The translations under genes were made by a program, and so were the position numbers. Under the pieces are notes generated by a model. The model saw only the letters and a list, made by a program, of their open reading frames with translations, had not been told where the DNA came from and searched no databases. Source: an uncultured Lachnospiraceae bacterium (GTDB taxonomy: Bacteria > Bacillota > Clostridia > Lachnospirales > Lachnospiraceae). From it: a DNA stretch of 17,842 bases. Of the stretch, positions 7,383 through 12,766 are shown piece after piece (the stretch's first letter is position 1; each line of letters begins with the position of its first letter). The stretch covers positions 1 through 17,842 of the forward strand of contig CAJUQJ010000063.1 in the NCBI GenBank assembly GCA_910588215.1, read 5' to 3'.

Positions 7383-8456
7383 TTAATCTCCGAAGCTGAT
7401 CCCCACCATCTTAGCTTCCTTCACGATCGTGGCATCAGGAGATACCATCTTCAGCTTACCTGCTACATCCTCCAGAGATACTTTAACCACTTCTCTGTTC
7501 TTATATCCCACCATGAATCCATATTCACCCTTCAGGATCAGCTTGCCCGCCTCTGCTCCAAGCCTGGTGGCAAATACACGGTCATAAGGACAAGGACTGC
7601 CGCCGCGCTGTGTATGTCCCGGAACGGTGACACGTACGTCTTTGCCGCTCTTCTTCCTGATCTTGTCAGCAATCTCGTAGGAAACCGACGGATACGGATA
7701 GTTCTCCATCTTCTTCTTATATTCTTTCTTGGACAGCTTCGCGTCCTCCTTGGAGATCGCGCCTTCTGCCACTGCCATAATGGTAAATCTGGATCCTCTC
7801 GCCTCACGCTCATTGATCGCCTTGATGACCTTGTTGATATCATAAGGAATCTCAGGAATCAGGATAATATCTGCTCCTCCTGCCATGCCGGCATTCAGCG
7901 TAAGCCATCCCACTTTATGTCCCATCACTTCAACGATAAAAATACGCGCGTGGGAAGATGCCGTGGTATGTATGCAGTCAATACAGTCTGTCGCGATATT
8001 CACTGCACTCTGGAATCCGAAGGTCATATCCGTACCCCAGAGATCGTTGTCGATCGTCTTCGGCAGCGTGATCACATTTAAGCCCTCTTCGCGGAGCATG
8101 TTGGCGGTCTTATGCGTACCGTTACCACCCAAGATCACAATGCAGTCCAATTTCAACTTATAGTAATTCTGTTTCATAGCCTCGACCTTGTCCAGACCGT
8201 TCTCATCCGGCTCACGCATAAGCTTGAAAGGTGTTCTGGAACTGCCAAGGATTGTGCCGCCCTTGGTTAGGATCCCCGCAAAGTCATGGCCTGTCAGCAT
8301 ACGAAAATCTCCGTAGATCAGACCCTTATATCCATCCAGGAATCCATAGATCTCAATATCCTCGCCGCTGCAAGAGAGACATTTCACCACGCCCCGCATC
8401 GCAGCATTCAGCGCCTGACAATCGCCGCCACTGGTCAACATACCAATTCTCTTCAT
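7383..8456 (-). CDS. pfkA: 6-phosphofructokinase, group III-like (357 aa)
   Basis: The enzyme phosphorylates fructose 6-phosphate to fructose 1,6-bisphosphate in glycolysis. The family signatures are TSGGDCQALNAAMRG (8-22), the phosphate-donor loop GGNGTHKTA (110-118), the catalytic PKTIDND (132-138, Asp136) and PGHTQRGGSP. The Gly at position 113 (Gly104 in E. coli numbering) is the residue kept in ATP users, whereas Lys133 in PKTIDND is shared with pyrophosphate-dependent and other group III enzymes. The Asp of GGDG is Asn112 here. Phosphate donor is therefore predicted as ATP but not certain. The start has a strong AAGGAGGAAGTAAGG site. It lies 84 bases below tadA and 31 above dnaX, an unusual place for a glycolytic gene. 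Confidence 0.93.
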   Translation of the reverse strand: MKRIGMLTSGGDCQALNAAMRGVVKCLSCSGEDIEIYGFLDGYKGLIYGDFRMLTGHDFAGILTKGGTILGSSRTPFKLMREPDENGLDKVEAMKQNYYKLKLDCIVILGGNGTHKTANMLREEGLNVITLPKTIDNDLWGTDMTFGFQSAVNIATDCIDCIHTTASSHARIFIVEVMGHKVGWLTLNAGMAGGADIILIPEIPYDINKVIKAINEREARGSRFTIMAVAEGAISKEDAKLSKKEYKKKMENYPYPSVSYEIADKIRKKSGKDVRVTVPGHTQRGGSPCPYDRVFATRLGAEAGKLILKGEYGFMVGYKNREVVKVSLEDVAGKLKMVSPDATIVKEAKMVGISFGD

Positions 8457-8540
8457 CCTTACTTCCTCCTTACATTGTTAATATCATAAATTCTGCTTAC
8501 CCTGTATTTCTTTCTCACACCGAAAGAATTACCCCTGGTT

Positions 8541-9107
8541 TCATGTCTTATTATATTCCATTTTCCCCTTCATCTCAACCGCTTCTTCTTTTTTCTTTTC
8601 CGGAATCTGCTCTGAGAGCGCTCTCTCCTTAGCTGCCTCCTTCTCCAATTTGTTCCGCACACGCAATTCCTTAAAAAAGAGCGTCAGCATCTGCGTACAC
8701 TCCTCCGCGAGAACACCTCTTCTTACCTGTACTTGATGATTGAACGCAGGCATCTCCAAAATATTAAGGATAGACCCGCCGCATCCCGCTTTGGGATTCA
8801 TGCTGCCCATGACTACTTCCGTGATCCGGGCCTGTACAATGGCGCCTGCACACATCTGACAGGGTTCCAGCGTTACATACAGTGTGCATTCCTCCAGTCG
8901 CCAGTCCCCCATCTTCTTGCTGGCCCGATTGATGGCCGTGATCTCGGCATGCGCCAGCGTATTCTTATCCGTATTGCGGCGGTTGTATCCTCTGCCAATG
9001 ATCTTTTCCTGGTAGACGATCACACAGCCGATCGGCACCTCTCCGAGCGCATAGGCTTTCCTGGCCTGCTTGAGCGCTTCTCTCATAAATCTCTCATCCT
9101 GCGTCAT
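8541..9107 (-). CDS. tadA: tRNA-specific adenosine(34) deaminase TadA (188 aa)
   Basis: TadA converts A34 to inosine in the wobble position of tRNA-Arg(ACG). The zinc/catalytic motifs are intact: HAE at 53-55 (His53, Glu55) and PCQMCAG at 82-88 (Cys83, Cys86). The core ends near residue 155; a lysine/glutamate-rich tail of about 30 residues (KEAAKERALSEQIPEKKKEE...) extends beyond the usual ~155-165. The frame stays open upstream to 9176, but ATG at 9105-9107 has GGAGGAG six bases before it and gives the normal N-terminus (MTQDERFMREAL). First gene of the tadA-pfkA-dnaX-ybaB-recR-galM operon, divergent from tRNA-Ser. Confidence 0.95.
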   Translation of the reverse strand: MTQDERFMREALKQARKAYALGEVPIGCVIVYQEKIIGRGYNRRNTDKNTLAHAEITAINRASKKMGDWRLEECTLYVTLEPCQMCAGAIVQARITEVVMGSMNPKAGCGGSILNILEMPAFNHQVQVRRGVLAEECTQMLTLFFKELRVRNKLEKEAAKERALSEQIPEKKKEEAVEMKGKMEYNKT

Positions 9108-9155
9108 ATCTCCTCCACAAATTATTAAAATTATAAAAAAAATTGAATGAAACAG

Positions 9156-9184
9156 TGGACAATCATCAAATTTCAAATTATAAT
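9156..9184 (+). promoter_or_regulatory. Sigma-A promoter of tRNA-Ser
   Basis: A -35 TGGACA (9156-9161) and a perfect -10 TATAAT (9179-9184) are separated by 17 bases. The predicted start lies about 5 bases upstream of the mature tRNA 5' end. Confidence 0.8.
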
Positions 9185-9195
9185 GCTATTGATAT

Positions 9196-9281
9196 GGAGT
9201 TGTATCGAAGTGGTCATAACGGGGCGCACTCGAAATGCGTTAGCCCTCCGGGGCACGAGGGTTCGAATCCCTCCAACTCCG
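9196..9281 (+). tRNA. tRNA-Ser, anticodon CGA
   Basis: The acceptor stem GGAGTTG (9196-9202) pairs with CAACTCC (9274-9280), with discriminator G at 9281. The anticodon stem GCGCA/TGCGT encloses CTCGAAA, giving anticodon CGA (reads UCG). A long variable arm (GCCC/GGGC) marks a class II tRNA, as expected for serine, and the T arm has GAGGG-TTCGAAT-CCCTC. The CCA end is not encoded. Its nearness to tadA, dnaX and recR matches the Firmicutes neighbourhood. Confidence 0.96.
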
Positions 9282-9286
9282 CGCAT

Positions 9287-9314
9287 AAGCCGAAACTTTT
9301 GTTTCGGCTTTTTT
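9287..9314 (+). terminator. Intrinsic terminator of tRNA-Ser
   Basis: AAGCCGAAAC (9287-9296) pairs perfectly with GTTTCGGCTT (9301-9310) over a TTTT loop, followed by more T to 9314. It starts five bases after the tRNA. Confidence 0.9.
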
Positions 9315-9398
9315 GATGTCGCTCTTTCAAGTATTTCCAGTATAGCCGTTTTCCTTACTAAACGCAATCACTGTCTGAGGATCCAAATAACACCCGCT

Positions 9399-9503
9399 GT
9401 TAAAATTCTGCTAAGTTCCTGTTAACAATCTGTTTCTATTTCGCTCAGCTTACGTTAAGATAACGTATCTGCTATTTTCCCGTCCCTATCTTTTCACTAT
9501 AAT
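9399..9503 (+). promoter_or_regulatory. Array of seven 11-bp direct repeats plus -10 box, upstream of the 47-aa gene
   Basis: From 9399 to 9475 the sequence divides into seven consecutive 11-base units, each starting with G: GTTAAAATTCT, GCTAAGTTCCT, GTTAACAATCT, GTTTCTATTTC, GCTCAGCTTAC, GTTAAGATAAC, GTATCTGCTAT. Four carry a TTAA or CTAA core. The array ends 22 bases before a perfect -10 TATAAT (9498-9503), and the -35 region is poor (TTTTCC at 9475-9480). Direct repeats at one helical turn next to a -10 are the usual operator form for OmpR/PhoB-class response regulators. The regulator is probably the KdpE-like protein encoded nearby, since a similar array precedes its own operon. Confidence 0.75.
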
Positions 9504-9554
9504 AGCGTTACAGATGCTATTATAAACTTATCAGGAAAGAGAGGACGATATCCT

Positions 9555-9698
9555 ATGAGCATTGGTATGTTGATCATCTGCGTGATCGGCGGTCTGGCCG
9601 GCGCACTCAGCACGGCTTATCTGATGATCAGTTTTCCGGTCATCATCGTATGGAAGATCTACCGTCATTTCAAATTCGGATATACGATGTTTGAGTAA
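9555..9698 (+). CDS. Small membrane protein, 47 aa, putative target of the KdpE-like regulator
   Basis: ATG AGC ATT GGT opens a 47-codon frame ending TAA at 9696-9698. GAGAGG lies about 10 bases upstream. Residues 4-36 are hydrophobic with a Gly/Ala-rich start (IGGLAGALSTAYLMISF) and a Trp-Lys boundary (VIIVWKIYRHFKFGY), giving one long or two short membrane helices and a basic, aromatic C-terminus. I recognise no family. The gene has its own promoter with an 11-bp repeat array and is followed by a strong hairpin, so it is a single-gene transcript. It may be a small regulatory or accessory subunit of a membrane transporter, by analogy with other Kdp-controlled peptides; that is inference only. 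Confidence 0.75.
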   Translation: MSIGMLIICVIGGLAGALSTAYLMISFPVIIVWKIYRHFKFGYTMFE

Positions 9699-9737
9699 GC
9701 AGATCTTAAATAACTGGCAAATGAACGCAAACTACAC

Positions 9738-9769
9738 GAAAGAGCAGGCTCATTTTGGCCTGCTCTTTC
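9738..9769 (+). terminator. Hairpin terminator after the 47-aa gene, possibly bidirectional
   Basis: A perfect 12-bp stem (9738-9749 with 9758-9769, AGAGCAGGC/GCCTGCTCT core) with an eight-base loop lies 40 bases after the 47-aa gene. The T-tract is short on both strands. It also lies at the end of the convergent minus-strand transcript of the 29-aa gene. Confidence 0.65.
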
Positions 9770-9864
9770 TATCTCCTGACTATGAAATCCCTGTTCTCTA
9801 TGCATAGCCCTCTTACACGTATACGTATATCCTATTACTTCCGTTATAAATGCCCTGTGTAAAA

Positions 9865-9954
9865 TCACTGCCTGTTATTGATCAGAGAATATACAAGACA
9901 TCCTCCCAGGGAAATAAATACAAGTCCTATGATCATAATCTCTACAATTCCCAT
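9865..9954 (-). CDS. KdpF-like very small membrane protein, 29 aa
   Basis: ATG at 9952-9954 follows GGAGGTAAAG (spacing 5), a strong site. The 29-residue product starts MGIVEIMIIGLVF and ends LGGCLVYSLINNRQ. E. coli KdpF is also 29 residues and has the matching pattern LVF...LG.LVYALIN, so length, single helix and the LVY-x-LIN end all fit KdpF. KdpF is the small lipid-like stabilising subunit of the KdpFABC potassium pump. No kdpA, kdpB or kdpC lies next to it, so it is an orphan in this window, and the weak similarity typical of such short helices means chance resemblance is possible. It is the second gene of a minus-strand pair with the 27-aa gene. Confidence 0.65.
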   Translation of the reverse strand: MGIVEIMIIGLVFISLGGCLVYSLINNRQ

Positions 9955-9993
9955 CTTTACCTCCATACCGAATCAGTTTTTTGCGAAGATTGC

Positions 9994-10016
9994 GAGCCAA
10001 ATTTCAAATTTGGCTC
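9994..10016. repeat. Perfect 23-base palindrome (11-bp arms)
   Basis: GAGCCAAATTT and AAATTTGGCTC flank a single central C (10005). It lies between the two minus-strand small genes. Neither strand has a convincing T-tract directly after it (plus strand: TGTTTT), so it may be an intercistronic RNA-stabilising hairpin, a weak terminator or a dimeric-protein operator. Confidence 0.7.
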
Positions 10017-10110
10017 TGTTTTCCGAAGGAATGCTCCGATCCCGCACTACGATCAATGGCATTTGCACCAAAACATCGCAGATCCGACGTCGACATACCC
10101 GCTGCTCATG

Positions 10111-10194
10111 TTATTTGTGTTCATACCAGATTCCACCAATAAAACCGACTACTACGAGTATGATTGAAACGATCGACCACCCATCCATCTGCAT
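10111..10194 (-). CDS. Very small membrane protein, 27 aa
   Basis: ATG at 10192-10194 has a near-perfect TAAGGAGGAAG site 8 bases upstream. The product has a short polar start (MQMDGWS), a single hydrophobic helix (IVSIILVVVGFIGGIW) and a charged end YEHK. I recognise no family. It is too short for routine gene finders, but the ribosome binding site and the clean helix support it. It precedes the KdpF-like gene by 156 bases on the same strand and is divergent from the KdpD-like kinase gene, so the three may be co-regulated. Confidence 0.6.
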   Translation of the reverse strand: MQMDGWSIVSIILVVVGFIGGIWYEHK

Positions 10195-10247
10195 TCCGAC
10201 TTCCTCCTTACGTCCGTACCTTTGATCTCTATCACCGATCTTTTTTC

Positions 10248-10276
10248 ATACTATCACACGCATATATGGTTTTACA
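10248..10276 (-). promoter_or_regulatory. Possible promoter of the 27-aa/29-aa gene pair
   Basis: The minus strand has an extended -10 TGATAGTAT (TAGTAT at 10248-10253), with a weak -35 TGTAAA (10271-10276) at 17-base spacing. The -35 overlaps the outermost 11-bp unit (10270-10280) of the repeat array for the kinase operon, so one bound regulator could affect both directions. Confidence 0.4.
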
Positions 10277-10392
10277 GCTTCATGGATCCTTTTTAACGTA
10301 TCTTTAGCATCTTCTTGATATCCTCTTATCGCTTTCTTAACGCCTTTTTAACAGTGTTTCCTGTTTTGCTTTTTCGCTAAATACGTTATACT
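10270..10392 (+). promoter_or_regulatory. Array of 11-bp direct repeats plus -10 box, upstream of the kdpD-like/kdpE operon
   Basis: In one 11-base register from 10292 to 10357 lie TTTAACGTATC, TTTAGCATCTT, CTTGATATCCT, CTTATCGCTTT, CTTAACGCCTT and TTTAACAGTGT. A further in-phase TTTTACAGCTT lies at 10270, with a poor unit between. The units share pyrimidine-TTA. A -10 TATACT lies at 10387-10392 with no good -35. The orientation is the same as in the array at 9399-9475, relative to the gene downstream. This is the pattern expected for autoregulation by a KdpE/PhoB-type activator. The remaining gap to 10506 holds no clear signal. Confidence 0.7.
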
Positions 10393-10506
10393 TACTGTAC
10401 GCCGGGGAATACTACGCGGTGTTATACTTGCATCCCTGCCAGCCTTGACATATTACGACAGCCCGCAGCGGAATGCACATTATCGCAGACTGGAGAAACG
10501 TGCCGC

Positions 10507-11568
10507 ATGTCAACAGCCATGAAAAATTGCATTGTCACTCTCTCAGGACTGACAGTCGCTACTTTATTCGCATTTTTATTCTGGCATTATGTGCCCGAGA
10601 ACTCAGGTAATATATCATTAGTCTACATTCTTGCCCTGATCACCATTGTCCGGTTCACGGACGGGTATCTGCCGGGGCTGATCTCCTCAGTGATCGCCGT
10701 AGTCTGTGTGAATTTCCTATTCACCTATCCTTATTTTGAACTGAATTTCACACTGTCCGGCTATCCCGTTACTTTTCTGGGCATGCTGGGGGTAACGCTG
10801 CTTACGAGCACAATGACCGCGAATATCAAAGAACAGGCTCATATGATCGCCGAGAAAGACAAGCTGCTCTCGGAAACCGAGAAGGAGAAGATGCGGGCCA
10901 ATCTACTGCGGGCCGTGTCCCACGACCTGCGCACGCCTCTGACCGGCATTATAGGCGCCAGTTCTTCTTATCTGGAGAACGGCGATCTGCTTCCCGAGAA
11001 TGAGAAGACCGCCATCCTAGCCCACATTCATGAAGATGCCAACTGGCTCCTGAATATGGTGGAGAATCTTCTTGCCGTAACCCGTATCCACGATCAGTCC
11101 TCAACCGTCAAGAAGACTGACGAGTCCGTGGAAGAAATTGTATCTGCTGCAATCCTGCGCCTGAAAAAGAGGCTGCCGGAAGCCACTGTCACTGTCGCAG
11201 TGCCTGACGAACTGCTGATCATCCCCATGGATGCCATTCTCATCGAACAGGTATTGATCAATCTGCTGGAAAATGCCATTGTCCATTCGCAGAGCACGGA
11301 ACCTGTTCTATGTTATGTCGATGACGATGCAGCGACCGTAACTTTTCACGTCAAAGATTATGGGATTGGGATCGATCCGGAACGGATCACGAATATCTTC
11401 GATGGTAATTCCTATATCGGCAACAAAGAATCCGATTCCAATAAAGGCATGGGTATCGGACTTTCCATCTGTAAAACCATACTCACAGCTCATGGTGGTA
11501 CGATCAACGCGCAGAATCACGCGCAAGGGGCCGAATTCTATTTTTCACTCCCCAAAGAACTGAAATAG
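10507..11568 (+). CDS. kdpD: KdpD-like sensor histidine kinase, truncated form with DUF4118 region (353 aa)
   Basis: The protein starts directly with four membrane segments (about 8-28, 36-52, 54-75, 86-104) of the DUF4118 type found in the middle of KdpD. A linker helix, the H-box VSHDLRTPL with His139 as the phosphorylated residue, the N-box (Asn256, INLLENA), and the G boxes DYGIGID (284-290) and GMGIGLS (314-320) follow, so the kinase core is complete. Classical KdpD has about 890 residues with an N-terminal KdpD plus Usp-like domain that senses potassium status and c-di-AMP; that part is absent here. Start ATG follows GGAGAAA at 11 bases. The response regulator gene begins 13 bases after its stop. 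Confidence 0.88.
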   Translation: MSTAMKNCIVTLSGLTVATLFAFLFWHYVPENSGNISLVYILALITIVRFTDGYLPGLISSVIAVVCVNFLFTYPYFELNFTLSGYPVTFLGMLGVTLLTSTMTANIKEQAHMIAEKDKLLSETEKEKMRANLLRAVSHDLRTPLTGIIGASSSYLENGDLLPENEKTAILAHIHEDANWLLNMVENLLAVTRIHDQSSTVKKTDESVEEIVSAAILRLKKRLPEATVTVAVPDELLIIPMDAILIEQVLINLLENAIVHSQSTEPVLCYVDDDAATVTFHVKDYGIGIDPERITNIFDGNSYIGNKESDSNKGMGIGLSICKTILTAHGGTINAQNHAQGAEFYFSLPKELK

Positions 11569-11581
11569 AAAGGAGCACGGC

Positions 11582-12292
11582 ATGAACCTTAAACATGAAA
11601 TCTTATTGATTGAGGATGAACGCAATATCTGTAACTTTATCATGACTTCTCTTCGCACGCAGGAATATAAGGTCATCTTTGCAAACAATGCCTCCAACGG
11701 TCTTTCGCTGGCAGCTTCCGGCTGTCCCGACTTGATCTTGTTGGATCTTGGACTTCCCGATATGGACGGAATCGACGTGATCAAAAGCATACGGGAGTGG
11801 AGTAATATACCGATCATCGTTATCTCTGCCAGAACACAGGAAGACGAAAAAGTAGCCGCCCTGGACGCAGGTGCCGACGACTATATCACCAAGCCTTTCG
11901 GCACCTCGGAGTTGATGGCCCGGATACGCACCGCGCTGCGCCGTTCCGGTATGAACGGCAGTTTGTCCATTACCGCCGAGAATCGCTACGAAGCCGGTAA
12001 TCTCGTGATCGATTACGAGAAGCATATCGTTACTGTAGACGGCAATATCATTCACTTCACACAGATTGAGTATAAGATTCTGACTTTCCTTGCCCGCAAT
12101 GCCGGCAAAGTCATAACTTATGACACGCTGATCGCACATGTATGGGGGCCTTTTGCGGACAGCAACAACCGGATCCTGCGAGTCAACATGGCAAATATCC
12201 GCCGCAAAATGGAACAGAATCCGGCCGATCCTCAGTATATTTTTACGGAGATCGGCATCGGTTACCGGATGATCGATAATGAGAATCTATAA
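11582..12292 (+). CDS. kdpE: KdpE-type response regulator, OmpR/PhoB family (236 aa)
   Basis: A receiver domain (1-120) has the acidic pair Glu11/Asp12, phosphorylation site Asp55 (LLDLGLPD), Ser/Thr of VISAR and Lys104 (ITKPF). A winged-helix DNA-binding domain (about 135-232) follows, with FTQIEYKILTFLARNAGKV and the C-terminal IFTEIGIGYRM. AALDAGADDYITKPFG and the TEIGIGYR end closely resemble E. coli KdpE. KdpE-type regulators activate potassium-uptake genes on phosphorylation. AAAGGAG lies upstream of the ATG, 13 bases after the kinase gene. The two phased 11-bp arrays at 9399-9475 and 10270-10368 are its most likely binding sites. No terminator is evident before the SRP RNA promoter. 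Confidence 0.92.
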   Translation: MNLKHEILLIEDERNICNFIMTSLRTQEYKVIFANNASNGLSLAASGCPDLILLDLGLPDMDGIDVIKSIREWSNIPIIVISARTQEDEKVAALDAGADDYITKPFGTSELMARIRTALRRSGMNGSLSITAENRYEAGNLVIDYEKHIVTVDGNIIHFTQIEYKILTFLARNAGKVITYDTLIAHVWGPFADSNNRILRVNMANIRRKMEQNPADPQYIFTEIGIGYRMIDNENL

Positions 12293-12329
12293 AAAATTTC
12301 CCCATTATAATAAAAAGCATCGTCTGCCG

Positions 12330-12358
12330 TTGACAAATGGTGCAAAAAACAGTATACT
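12330..12358 (+). promoter_or_regulatory. Consensus sigma-A promoter of SRP RNA
   Basis: A perfect -35 TTGACA (12330-12335), 17-base spacer and -10 TATACT (12353-12358) precede the SRP RNA 5' end by about six bases. Confidence 0.9.
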
Positions 12359-12363
12359 ATAAA

Positions 12364-12627
12364 GACCGTGCAGCCGGGGCGTTAGCGGTGCCCTGTACCC
12401 ACAATCCGCTCTAGTGGGGGTGATGCTTTATCGAGGGTGTACGCCTGTGCAGCTGCCCTTTATAAGTGGCGTTGAAGTTCGGGTCTTACGCAATGGAAAT
12501 CCATGAACCGTGTCAGGGTGGGAACACAGCAGCACTAAGTGGAATCTTTCATGTGCCGTAAGGGTGCCTGGCGGAGTTAACTGTAAAGGTAACGTGTGTG
12601 GGTTAAATTCGACATAAAGCGCACGGT
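12364..12627 (+). ncRNA. ffs: Signal recognition particle RNA, large bacterial type (about 264 nt)
   Basis: The conserved SRP54-binding helix 8 is clear: CCGTGTCAGG...AGCAGCACTAAG, with a GTG-GGAA-CAC tetraloop hairpin at 12518-12527. The following CATGTGCCGTAAGGGTGCC and TGCCTGG match the Bacillus scRNA type. The 5' end ACCGTGC (12365-12371) pairs with GCACGGT (12621-12627), closing the long rod. The length and the Alu-like 5' region fit the large RNA of Firmicutes rather than the 4.5S type. It has its own consensus promoter. In Bacillus subtilis the corresponding gene (scr) lies between tadA and dnaX. Confidence 0.93.
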
Positions 12628-12642
12628 TTTAACGTGCGCCTT
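12619..12642. terminator. Hairpin ending SRP RNA, possibly shared with the convergent GGDEF gene
   Basis: GCGCACG (12619-12625) pairs with CGTGCGC (12633-12639) over a seven-base loop. Only TTT follows on each strand. The 5' arm overlaps the closing helix of the SRP RNA, so the structure switches between mature RNA and terminator. Nothing else is evident from 12643 to 12766. Confidence 0.6.
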
Positions 12643-12766
12643 TAGCCATTTTCATTCCTTTCTATTGCTTTTCCTTGACTGTTCCCCGATCTATGCTGTC
12701 CGTCCCCGTTGTTTACTCCACATATGATCCGACAAGCCATATCGCATCGGAAGCATCCTTCGTTCA

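Noticed and set aside
9108..9176. Longer tadA start at 9176
   Set aside because: The added 23 residues are hydrophobic, lie in the tRNA promoter region, and GGAGGAG precedes the ATG at 9107.
9196..9700. Integration site of a mobile element at the 3' end of tRNA-Ser
   Set aside because: No integrase gene and no second copy of the tRNA 3' end are visible in the window; a terminator directly follows the tRNA.
9850..10225. Two overlapping plus-strand frames of 105 and 115 codons
   Set aside because: Neither has a ribosome binding site or plausible composition; the minus strand of the same region has two small genes with strong sites and clean membrane helices.
10445..10450. TTGACA as a -35 for the kinase operon
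   Set aside because: No -10 is found 16-18 bases downstream (the 17-base position reads GCGGAA); the TATACT at 10387 next to the repeat array is a better candidate.
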